Of a stretch of 64,000 nucleotides of DNA, positions 29,811-37,673 are shown one piece after another. The translations under genes were made by a program, and so were the position numbers. Positions within the stretch are counted from its first letter, which is position 1. Each line of letters opens with the position of its first letter. The notes under the pieces are model-generated. The model was not told the origin of the DNA. It made no database searches and worked only from the letters and a program-made list of their open reading frames with translations. Source of the DNA: Rhodopseudomonas infernalis (GTDB lineage: Bacteria; Pseudomonadota; Alphaproteobacteria; Rhizobiales; Xanthobacteraceae); NCBI RefSeq assembly GCF_022271405.1, contig NZ_JAJNAL010000025.1, positions 1 to 64,000 on the forward strand, written 5' to 3'.

Positions 29811-32438
29811 CTATGCAACTGCGATTTTCTGTAAGGCGGTCGCTTCGACCGTCGATACGGCGTAATGTGCGTTGCGGCCCAACCGCATTGCCAGCCAAAG
29901 ATCGTCGAGGGCCGACTGAATATCGGCGTCGTGGGTCGCAATCGTACCGAGATCCATTCCGCTGCAATAGGTCTCTGCCGGCGAACGAGGCATGACTTCC
30001 CAACCATGGGACATCCACAAGACCGAGCCGGCTTTGTGCAAGGCACTACGTCCGGCGCGCCCCGGATTGGCGCGGTCCCACTGCTGCAAGCAAGCCGTCA
30101 ACTTCGCCATGGCCTGCGCCAATACAGGAGCTCGTTCGCTTATCGCAAAGGTCGCACCGCGAATAATGACGTTCTGGGACAACATGGTTTTTTGGTCGGG
30201 ATGGGACATTGCGACGAGGTCTGTGCAGCGTTCGACTTGCGAGATCGCGTCCGCTTGTTGGACGAGGGCTCCGACCGATCGGGCCTCCGGCTTGGCCAGC
30301 GCGGCGAGGAGAACCGTGTTAAGTGCGCCGTCGCCCACAAATTTAAGAAATTCTTCACGCGGTTCACCGGTTGCGTACCGGGTCTGCACTTGCCGGAAGA
30401 GGCCCTTCGGTTTGCCGGGACCGTAGGGCTTTGAGAACATGATCTGAACGACGCGGCACGCAATCGATGCGAGCGCATCGTCCTGAAGCCACCCCTCTTC
30501 GCTCCCCTTGGCGCCGAGCAGAATGGGAAAGACGAGCGCCTGCGCCAACGTGGCGGGCGGGCATCTTTCTGCAAAGCTCGGCTTCGCCAAGCCAAACAGG
30601 AATGCCTCGATCTCCCTGCGCAAAGTTGCCATCGCCTCGGCATCGCTTCTCGGGACTGGCGTCTGCTCCGGCGGCGGTGGAGTTCCAGTCGGTTTCATCC
30701 CCGATGTGGCGCCATCTTCGTATTGCTCCGGCTCGTCGGCGCCCCATCTTTCCTGAGAAAGGTCGACTTCCGGATCGTCCTCTGAAGAAAAGAGAAGCGC
30801 TATTATCCCGCTCAGCGATACGCCGTGCATCTTGTGTTGGCCAGGCGCGTTGGTTACGTGCTTCCCAGCCTGATCGCTGATGCGGTAAGTCAGCTTCGAA
30901 GGATCGACAGGACCTGCCGCCTCCTCGTCTTCATCCGCGCCGGTTTCCTTTTCATTTGGTTCCCGGCGTTCCGGACCCAAGTCGGACAAGTCTGGCGTTT
31001 CGCAATTGAAGAGGCTCGTAGAAATCGAGTAGATCGCCTCCATGATCCGCTGCTCGCTCGCCCCTGCGAAGCCGCGGCCCGAAAATACGCTGTGGTTGGG
31101 ATCGGTCTCCCGGCCGCGAGCACCGTTTTCGATCGCACGGTCGTTGTCGAGCCAGCGTGATTGCGTCACGATGACATCTGCGTTCGACGGAATTTCCATC
31201 GTCCCGAAGACGGTCTCGGCCCCCAGCGATATCTCTTCGGAAAGTCTCCCGGTGAAGCGATTGTTGGATCGCTTCATGGGAACCCGATACTTCTTTCGGT
31301 CGATCTCGAAGACGAGTGTGGCGCTATCCTGATCCGGAGTGGGTTCGACGACGGCCTCGATCGTGCGTCCTGATTCCCTTAAACGGAGGCTTGTGAGGCG
31401 GTAGATCTCACCATCGGCGGCATTGCCGGGCAGTTCCTCCAGCTTCACCGGGGCAGTAAGAACATCCTCGGGCAAGTGTTCTTCGCCATCGAAGTCGGTG
31501 AGGAGCGGTACGAAGGCGGCGCGATCCGGCGTGTCGTACACGGTGATCAGTTCGATATTCCCGTTGGCGTGATTTGCGAGCCAAGCCGCTGCCGAGCAGT
31601 TCGCGGAACCCATCACAGCCGCATCGCCGTCAGATCCCGAGAACCAGCAAAGTTTTGCGTGCATGCGGCGCTTGGGATCACGCTGCACGAAGCGCACGTC
31701 GAGCGGTAGCTTGGCTAATTGCTTCGCATCGAACGAAGCGAAAGACGGCGTAACGCAAATGGTAGCTTTCTTCACCCCGAAGGTGTCATGTGCCCAGCGA
31801 AGGAACGCGCCGTCGACGTCGGTCGATCCGGTGTACATTTTGAGCGTTGCAAAGCGACGTCCTGACCATCGGCGCGCCAATTGCGGGGCAAGCGGGCGGC
31901 CCGGCATGCCGAGAAGAACAGGAGTTGCAGCGGCTTCCGACGCCGCTCGGCGTAACCATGGAAGCGATGCGCCGACTTCCTCGATCTGCGATCGGAAGGA
32001 TTCCGCGCCGGTCAAGCTTGCAACCGAACGCAATATATCGAATAGCCACGCACCGCTATCGGTCGAGCCAGGGCCGATCGGCCAAGCGACGGCAAGCTCG
32101 TGGTTGCCGCCCCAACCGGTATAGGTGAGATTGCCGGAGCCGATCCAGACTTTGCCACCCTCGGGCGAGAGGCGGACCATCAACTTCGGATGGAAAAGGT
32201 TCGAAGGATTCGCCTCCGCCAGCGTGTACTTCCGCCCAAGATGGAAGATCTGTCCCGCGCATCGCTGGATGGCTCCCCCGATCTCGGAGGCGTCACCCAA
32301 GACCAAAATGCGGCGCGTTCCGCCTACGCCCAGATCTTCATACGGGATGCGCTCGAAGAACAAGGGATCGAAGGCATAGGTCAAAAATATCGCGACGGAA
32401 TAACCGGGCTCCTTGCAAAAGTCGCGTGCACTGATCAT
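29811..32438 (-). CDS. PLD-superfamily nuclease-like protein, 875 aa
   Basis: Two phospholipase D motifs are clear: H83-x-K85 with G-S-G-N (100-103), and H260-x-K262 with G-S-A-N (277-280). As in nuclease-type PLD proteins, the usual Asp of the HKD motif is replaced by the G-S-x-N block. About 560 further residues follow the PLD core, including an acidic stretch near 480-500 (EPNEKETGADEDEEAAGPVD) and a helical C-terminus. Start ATG overlaps the upstream gene's stop by four bases (ATGA), so translation is coupled to the 533-aa partner. The lower GC content and the adjacent PD-(D/E)XK gene suggest a mobile, possibly defensive operon. Function not established. Confidence 0.8.
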   Translation of the reverse strand: MISARDFCKEPGYSVAIFLTYAFDPLFFERIPYEDLGVGGTRRILVLGDASEIGGAIQRCAGQIFHLGRKYTLAEANPSNLFHPKLMVRLSPEGGKVWIGSGNLTYTGWGGNHELAVAWPIGPGSTDSGAWLFDILRSVASLTGAESFRSQIEEVGASLPWLRRAASEAAATPVLLGMPGRPLAPQLARRWSGRRFATLKMYTGSTDVDGAFLRWAHDTFGVKKATICVTPSFASFDAKQLAKLPLDVRFVQRDPKRRMHAKLCWFSGSDGDAAVMGSANCSAAAWLANHANGNIELITVYDTPDRAAFVPLLTDFDGEEHLPEDVLTAPVKLEELPGNAADGEIYRLTSLRLRESGRTIEAVVEPTPDQDSATLVFEIDRKKYRVPMKRSNNRFTGRLSEEISLGAETVFGTMEIPSNADVIVTQSRWLDNDRAIENGARGRETDPNHSVFSGRGFAGASEQRIMEAIYSISTSLFNCETPDLSDLGPERREPNEKETGADEDEEAAGPVDPSKLTYRISDQAGKHVTNAPGQHKMHGVSLSGIIALLFSSEDDPEVDLSQERWGADEPEQYEDGATSGMKPTGTPPPPEQTPVPRSDAEAMATLRREIEAFLFGLAKPSFAERCPPATLAQALVFPILLGAKGSEEGWLQDDALASIACRVVQIMFSKPYGPGKPKGLFRQVQTRYATGEPREEFLKFVGDGALNTVLLAALAKPEARSVGALVQQADAISQVERCTDLVAMSHPDQKTMLSQNVIIRGATFAISERAPVLAQAMAKLTACLQQWDRANPGRAGRSALHKAGSVLWMSHGWEVMPRSPAETYCSGMDLGTIATHDADIQSALDDLWLAMRLGRNAHYAVSTVEATALQKIAVA

Positions 32439-34036
32439 GACTTTTCCAGCGTTGCGAGGGACCGGTCGAGAACGCGTTTGCCGGATTTCGTCAAGCCATC
32501 TTCCGAAGTGAGTTTGAGCTGTTCCAGCCAGTCAATCGACATCGGAAGGCGTGAGCCCGTGCGACCCGGCCTGAAGGCGTTGTTACGAGACCAGGCCTCC
32601 GTGTCGGCGATCAGAACAGACACATCTTTGCCGCGCAGCGCTGAGAAGCGGCTCCATGCAACGCGAAGATGCTGCTGCACCGTTCGCAGGACGAGTTCGG
32701 CCATGACATCGCGATAGCTACGGTCGTCGGCAAGAAACCCCGCGATCTTCGGACGTATCACGGCATCGATGCCGATTTGAAACGGGAAAATGCTGCCGAG
32801 ATTTACAGATTGCTGCGCGCCGGCATCGCTGTCCTTCAAGGCGCGCTGGCAGGAAAGACACCACACAACGGGTAGCAGGGCGACTGCCGCATCGCCCGAC
32901 GTTCCGGCATATTCATAAAGCTCGGTTTCGGACAAGCCACCTCGCCAACGGGCTATGCCGCTCGTTTCCACGCGGTCCCTGCGAGATCTTCTTTGTACGC
33001 GCTCATAGACTGTCCGAAAGGACAACTCATGGGCCGCTTCGCCATCCAACAAGAGGCGGAACGTACGCAGCGCCTCGTCCTTTTCCGTGGAGCCGGCGAC
33101 GAGGGATGCAACGACTTCGCTAGAGAGCGCAGGCGAGCACTGTATTTGGAAAACGCTGTCTACCTCGCGCATCACGGCCGCGAATACGTGTTCGTGACAA
33201 ACCGCGAGGCAATCTCGCACGACAAAGGCGAGGAAACCGTCCAAACTCTGAGACAGGCAGGTCGGAAGACCTTCAGGCGGGCGTTGTGACGCTTCGAAGA
33301 TATCGGCCTCCTCGATGGGCCGTTCGTTCTTTTGGGTCAACCATAGGAGCAGCGCATAGTGGCGCAAGCGCCGACGCTCTGCTGCATCCGCAGGTCTTTT
33401 TGGAACGAGAGCATCGATCAGAATGTTGCGCTCGCCGCGCGGTATCGCGATGATCGACATTGCCTCAGCAAGCTCTTCAAGTTCGTCGCGGTTAATTTCG
33501 TCGGTAGTCGGCTGTTTCGTGAGGCGCGCGCCATAAGCGGTCCCTTCCAACACTTTGTCGAACTCTTCGGCAAGCGCGATTCCTCGTTCTTCACTGAGCT
33601 CGTTGAGCCCGTGCTTCGCCGGGCGCGTGAAATTCAATTGACGACTCGACGCGATGTAGGCGTTTAATGCGATGTTTTGCGTAAGCCGTCTCAAGGGCAG
33701 CGTTGCCTCTTCTCGATCGATCTCTTCATCTGCACCGCCAACGCCGACGAGATTGTTTACGGTGCGATCCAATATCCGGTTCGCCATAACGAAAGCGCAC
33801 TCTTGCGCGGCTGCGAACTCGAAGAAGGACGAGCGTTTCTCGGGCAATCTTGCCTTGGCATAACGCCAAATGATCCAGGCGATTACGGACATGTAGCGCA
33901 GCTTCGGCGTGATAGTGGTCACCCCATCGAAAAGGCTATTTCCAATAGACTGAACTGGTGCGCGAAGCCCGAGTAAATCGAGGCCAGCCGTCTCGTCGGC
34001 GTTGTAAGAAACCCATTCCGGTACGGGTATGCTCAT
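32435..34036 (-). CDS. Unrecognised 533-aa helical protein, partner of the PLD protein
   Basis: Starts at the ATG at 34036 (an in-frame TTG precedes it by two codons). I recognise no catalytic motif. It is mostly predicted helix, and its last 50 residues (SIDWLEQLKLTSEDGLTKSG, then KRVLDRSLATLEKS) look like a winged helix ending. There are two Cys-x2-Cys-like spots (WCLSCQ near 400) but no clear zinc finger. The four-base overlap with the downstream PLD gene implies a fixed stoichiometry or complex. A sensor, adaptor or DNA-binding role is possible; nothing in the sequence proves one. Confidence 0.75.
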   Translation of the reverse strand: MSIPVPEWVSYNADETAGLDLLGLRAPVQSIGNSLFDGVTTITPKLRYMSVIAWIIWRYAKARLPEKRSSFFEFAAAQECAFVMANRILDRTVNNLVGVGGADEEIDREEATLPLRRLTQNIALNAYIASSRQLNFTRPAKHGLNELSEERGIALAEEFDKVLEGTAYGARLTKQPTTDEINRDELEELAEAMSIIAIPRGERNILIDALVPKRPADAAERRRLRHYALLLWLTQKNERPIEEADIFEASQRPPEGLPTCLSQSLDGFLAFVVRDCLAVCHEHVFAAVMREVDSVFQIQCSPALSSEVVASLVAGSTEKDEALRTFRLLLDGEAAHELSFRTVYERVQRRSRRDRVETSGIARWRGGLSETELYEYAGTSGDAAVALLPVVWCLSCQRALKDSDAGAQQSVNLGSIFPFQIGIDAVIRPKIAGFLADDRSYRDVMAELVLRTVQQHLRVAWSRFSALRGKDVSVLIADTEAWSRNNAFRPGRTGSRLPMSIDWLEQLKLTSEDGLTKSGKRVLDRSLATLEKS

Positions 34037-34123
34037 GAACAATCAGCCCACTCAGCGGCCGGACACCAAGCGAAGAGACGCCCTCGATCCCCCGTTACGA
34101 AGCCGAAGGCGACGGCCGCGTGG

Positions 34124-34588
34124 CTAGCGCAAACGTTCTGCGGTAGAGAATTCGAGGTCATATTCCCAAAGCTCGACTCCCTCCGGCACAAGATGGCCGT
34201 GAGTTTTCAAGTAATAGGCCGCAAGGCTCAAGTCTTTGCGGTAATGCTTCAACACAAAAAAGACTTTCCGGTATGAGGCCGGTGCAACGTGAAAATAGTA
34301 CATAGCCTCGTTCCACACGGTCATCTTCGCACTCGGCATGTTGCCGCCATGCGTCCATGTGTGGGATTTGCATTCGACAAGCATCGGCGGAGTTTCGCTG
34401 CCGAGATCGAAACGGTGAGATTTTTTCGCCGAGCCGACACCAACCGGCACCGCAAAATTCTTCGTCAGGACGATTCCCTGCGCTCCGAAAAACACCTTCG
34501 CCGCGGCCTCGAAGTCGTTGCCGGCTTGCGTGTTGCTGGTCGCGCCCAGTCTCTGGAAATTGTTATTGTCCATGCAGGCAGATGGCAT
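34124..34588 (-). CDS. PD-(D/E)XK-type endonuclease domain protein
   Basis: 154 aa. The restriction-endonuclease-like core reads Glu26 (GNDFEAAAK), Asp61 (SHRFDLG), then Glu72-Cys-Lys74 (MLVECKS), the D-(x)n-E-x-K active-site pattern on a helix-strand-strand frame. It lies 87 bp upstream of the 533-aa gene on the same strand and has the same lower GC content, so the three genes are probably one operon. A nuclease this small usually needs partners for target choice. An in-frame ATG at 34573 is an alternative start; neither has a strong ribosome site. Confidence 0.75.
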   Translation of the reverse strand: MPSACMDNNNFQRLGATSNTQAGNDFEAAAKVFFGAQGIVLTKNFAVPVGVGSAKKSHRFDLGSETPPMLVECKSHTWTHGGNMPSAKMTVWNEAMYYFHVAPASYRKVFFVLKHYRKDLSLAAYYLKTHGHLVPEGVELWEYDLEFSTAERLR

Positions 34589-35179
34589 CCTTCGGGAGGT
34601 GCAAGGGATAAAAGCACGCTTATATGGCAGTTGGAGCTAGCTACAATCTCGACTATAGTAACAAAGCATTGGCAGTCTCGACGGCCCCCGGGATCGGGGC
34701 CCGACAGCAAATTTTGTCGGCAAAGCCGAACGTTGAGGACTGCCCCGGGTCTCAGCACGGACCCTACCGGCAGACCAGGGCTAACGCGGCAGGATGGAGC
34801 GTTGGCCTATTCCGCGCTTATCAGGCCCCCCGCCGAGGGCACCAGGGAAATCTGACGTGGCGACATGGGATGCCACCTTAAATAAACTTACGGCGGCGAT
34901 AGTCTTCGATCCGGAAGCGGCCACTCTTTCAGGCAGCGTCCGGGATGCTTGCGGACTGCGGCTGCAAGGAGTGGCCAGTCTTCTTCGGAAAGCGTCATGA
35001 AGAACACTTGCAGGGCAAAGTCGTCGCGGACCGCGGTTAGATGTCCCAACACGTCGTACCACACGCGCCCCTCAACACGAATCCGGTGATGAAACTCGTG
35101 CCGGTGCGCCGTCGTTTTGTCAGTCCGTATCCAGGCAGCAAGCTCGGCGCCGTAGTTAGGCGGATCGGCTGCGCCGCCC
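34589..35179. other. Intergenic region at the upstream edge of the nuclease island
   Basis: About 590 bp of mixed composition. A minus-strand frame (about 34888-35205, GTG start inside the end of the MFS gene) encodes KTTAHRHEFHHRIRVEGRVW and continues ...EEDWPLLAAAVRKHPG; this has protein-like composition and may be a gene fragment, but I cannot identify it. The first 80 bp upstream of the nuclease gene are AT-rich and probably hold its promoter. Confidence 0.4.
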
Positions 35180-36424
35180 TCACGCCACCGCCACCCGCGC
35201 CCCACCCCGCCGTGACCTTAGCCATAGCGCGGTGACGATGGTGATGTTGACGGCGTTCCAGGCGAGGCCGTTGAGGAAGGCGGCGGCGTAGGAGCCGGTG
35301 GCGTCGAAGATGACGCCGGAGATCCAGCCGCCGAGCGACATGCCGATCACCGACGCCAGGATCACCAGGCCGACGCGGGTCGCGGCTTCGCTCGCCGGCA
35401 TCGCTTCGCGCACGATGATCGCGTAGGCCGGCACGATGCCGCCCTGGAACAGGCCGAACATCGCCGAGATCAGATACAGCGACGGCAGGCTGTCGAAGAA
35501 CAGATAGAACAGCAGCGCCGTGCCCTGCGCCACCGCGCCGATCAGCAGCGTCGGGATGCCGCCGATGCGATCGGCCAGATAGCCGGAGCCGATCCGGCTG
35601 AGGATGCCGAACGCCAACATCAGCGACAGCATCTCGGCGCCGCGCGCGACGCCGTAGCCGAGGTCGCCGCAATAGGCGACGATGTGGACCTGCGGCATCG
35701 CCATCGCGACGCAGCAGGCGATCGAGGCGACGCACAGGATCACCGTCAGGGTGTTGGTGGGCAGTTGCAGGTCGATCCGCGGCGCCGGCGCGGCGGCGTG
35801 GCTGTGCGGCGCGGCGGCGCGCATCCGGGCGCGCAGCAGCAGCAACGTCAGCGTCATGGCGACGACGCAGAACGCACCGATCGCCAGATGCGTGGCGCGC
35901 CAGCCATAGGTCTGCGTGCCCCAGTTTACCAGCGGCGGCCACAGCGCGCCGCCGAGATAATTGCCCGACGCCGAGATCGTCACCGCGAGGCCGCGGTAGC
36001 GCTCGAACCAGTGCGAGGCCTCGGCCATCAGCGGGCCGAACGTCGCCGAGGCGCCGGCGCCGATCACGAGGTGCATCAGGTTGAACTGCCATTGCGCGGT
36101 CGAAAGCCCGGCGGCCGCATAGCCGAGCCCGATCAGCAGCACGCCGCTGCCGATCGCCGCGACGATGCCGAACCGGTCGGTGAGCTTGCCGGTGACGACG
36201 CCGCCGAGCCCGAAGCCGAGCATCGCCATGGTGAAGGCCAGCGAGGCCGCGCCGCGGCTGGCGCCGAACTCGGCCTGCACCACCGGCAACACCACCACCA
36301 CCGACCACATCCCGACGCTGCCGATCGAGCCAATGGCGAGCGCCAGCGCCAGCCTGATCCAGGCCTGGCGCGAGTCGAGCACGAATGCCGGCCTTGTGCC
36401 GGTCGTTGAATAAGGCGTTTCCAC
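35180..36424 (-). CDS. Major facilitator superfamily transporter (OFA/MCT-like)
   Basis: 414 aa with about 12 membrane spans in two halves joined by a loop (residues 195-215). The A-motif in loop 2-3 is present as GKLTDRFGIVAAIG, and a second copy as GYLADRIGGIPTLLIG in the other half. The SRGAASLAFTMAMLGFGLGG region resembles monocarboxylate or oxalate-formate antiporters. The substrate is unknown, probably a small carboxylate. It stands alone, divergent from a methyltransferase gene. Confidence 0.87.
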   Translation of the reverse strand: METPYSTTGTRPAFVLDSRQAWIRLALALAIGSIGSVGMWSVVVVLPVVQAEFGASRGAASLAFTMAMLGFGLGGVVTGKLTDRFGIVAAIGSGVLLIGLGYAAAGLSTAQWQFNLMHLVIGAGASATFGPLMAEASHWFERYRGLAVTISASGNYLGGALWPPLVNWGTQTYGWRATHLAIGAFCVVAMTLTLLLLRARMRAAAPHSHAAAPAPRIDLQLPTNTLTVILCVASIACCVAMAMPQVHIVAYCGDLGYGVARGAEMLSLMLAFGILSRIGSGYLADRIGGIPTLLIGAVAQGTALLFYLFFDSLPSLYLISAMFGLFQGGIVPAYAIIVREAMPASEAATRVGLVILASVIGMSLGGWISGVIFDATGSYAAAFLNGLAWNAVNITIVTALWLRSRRGGARVAVA

Positions 36425-36661
36425 ACTGCAACTTTGCCGTGAGACGCCGCGCGGTCAAGAGACGCCGGTGGTGCCCCGCTATGCAGGGCGCCGGCCATCT
36501 TGCGGTAAAATGCTCTTGTTCGGCGTCGTCCAGACGGATAACCGCAAGGATCGCGATGCAGCGACTGGGCTGCAGCAGCAACCGTGCCGGCGCGCAGAGC
36601 CTGTCCGGCCGTCGCAGCGCGGCATGGGCACGGCTGGCATCATGATGTTGTGGAGGGTGTG

Positions 36662-37369
36662 GTGAGCAAGTTCGAGAATATGCTGGGCGGAATCGACCTG
36701 AGCGCCTCCACCGGACTCGAGTTCGGCCCGCTGACCTCGCCGATGGTGAGGAAGGGCCAGAGCAACGTCTTCTACATCGATCACGATACGACCGAAGGGA
36801 TCAAGCTCAAGTACAAGGACGATGCCAATGTCGATTGCGACGCGATCGTCCCGATCGACTTCGTCTATCGCAACGACCTGTCGCAAAGCGTCGAAGGCCG
36901 CAAGTTCGACTACATTGTCGCCTCGCATGTGTTCGAGCACATTCCCAATCCGATCAAATGGCTCAATGAATGTGCCTCGGTGCTGAACCCGGGCGGCACT
37001 TTGTGTCTGGCGCTTCCCGACAAGCATCTGACGTTCGATCGGCCCCGGCAGATCACCCAGCTGTCGGAATGGATCGGAGCGCTGCTCGACAAGCGCGATC
37101 GGCCGAGCCCCGCTTCGGTGTTCGAAGCCGCCCGAAGCGCCCTGATCGAGGCGGGATTGCCGCCATCCAGGTGGCCGTACGACCACGCGGCCGAAAGCCT
37201 GGAGCGCTACATCGACGTCCATTGCACGATCTGCACGTTGCAGACGTTCACGGACCTGATCGACGGCAGTCGTAATCTCGGTCTGCAGCCGTTCAGCATC
37301 GTCGCCGCCTTTGAGCCTGAGCCCAACTCGATCGAGTTTCAGGCAAGGCTGAAGAGCCTCGGCGCGTGA
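36662..37369 (+). CDS. SAM-dependent methyltransferase (type 11-like)
   Basis: 235 aa from the GTG at 36662, which follows TGGAGGG; upstream starts lack support. The post-motif I region FDYIVASHVFEHIPNPIKWL and LNPGGTLCLALPDKHLTFDR is typical of methyltransf_11/23 enzymes. The N-terminal GLEFGPLTSPMV replaces the usual E-x-G-x-G-x-G with only one glycine kept after Phe, so cofactor binding may be unusual. Such proteins occur near glycan or surface-polysaccharide genes; none are here. Its substrate is unknown. It lies just upstream of flhA. Confidence 0.75.
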   Translation: MSKFENMLGGIDLSASTGLEFGPLTSPMVRKGQSNVFYIDHDTTEGIKLKYKDDANVDCDAIVPIDFVYRNDLSQSVEGRKFDYIVASHVFEHIPNPIKWLNECASVLNPGGTLCLALPDKHLTFDRPRQITQLSEWIGALLDKRDRPSPASVFEAARSALIEAGLPPSRWPYDHAAESLERYIDVHCTICTLQTFTDLIDGSRNLGLQPFSIVAAFEPEPNSIEFQARLKSLGA

Positions 37370-37493
37370 TCGGCTGAACCTCCGTCCCGCGCGAGCGTCG
37401 CCACGACCACAGGGGCGATGGGCGAGCGGAAAAGCCCGGCGCCCATCCCGAAGCGCCCGAAATCCGCCCCGCGACGCCTGCCGCCGTACGGTC

Positions 37494-37518
37494 TTAACCC
37501 GCGTTAACTCTTTCCTAA
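37494..37518 (+). promoter_or_regulatory. CtrA-like box upstream of flhA
   Basis: TTAA (37504-37507), seven bases, then CTAA (37515-37518) matches the TTAA-N7-TTAA consensus with one change; another TTAA lies six bases before. It sits 156 bp upstream of the flhA start in a 304-bp gap (37370-37673) without other features. CtrA is encoded in this window and controls class II flagellar genes in relatives. Confidence 0.45.
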
Positions 37519-37673
37519 CCATAAACCCGGCAAAATTTGCCGAGTGATGGTGTCGTCGGCCGCGGTCCGGATCAGGGCCGCGGGCGTCAGTGCGGTGCTT
37601 CACCGGCCGGCGTGCCGCCTTTGTGGGCGGACGCGCGGGCGATCAGGGGCCGACACGGCGGGAAGAGGCGGAC

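Noticed and set aside
34888-35205. 105-codon minus-strand frame near the MFS gene
   Set aside because: It begins with GTG inside the MFS gene end, has no ribosome site and no family match. It may be a fragment, so it is mentioned only in the intergenic note.
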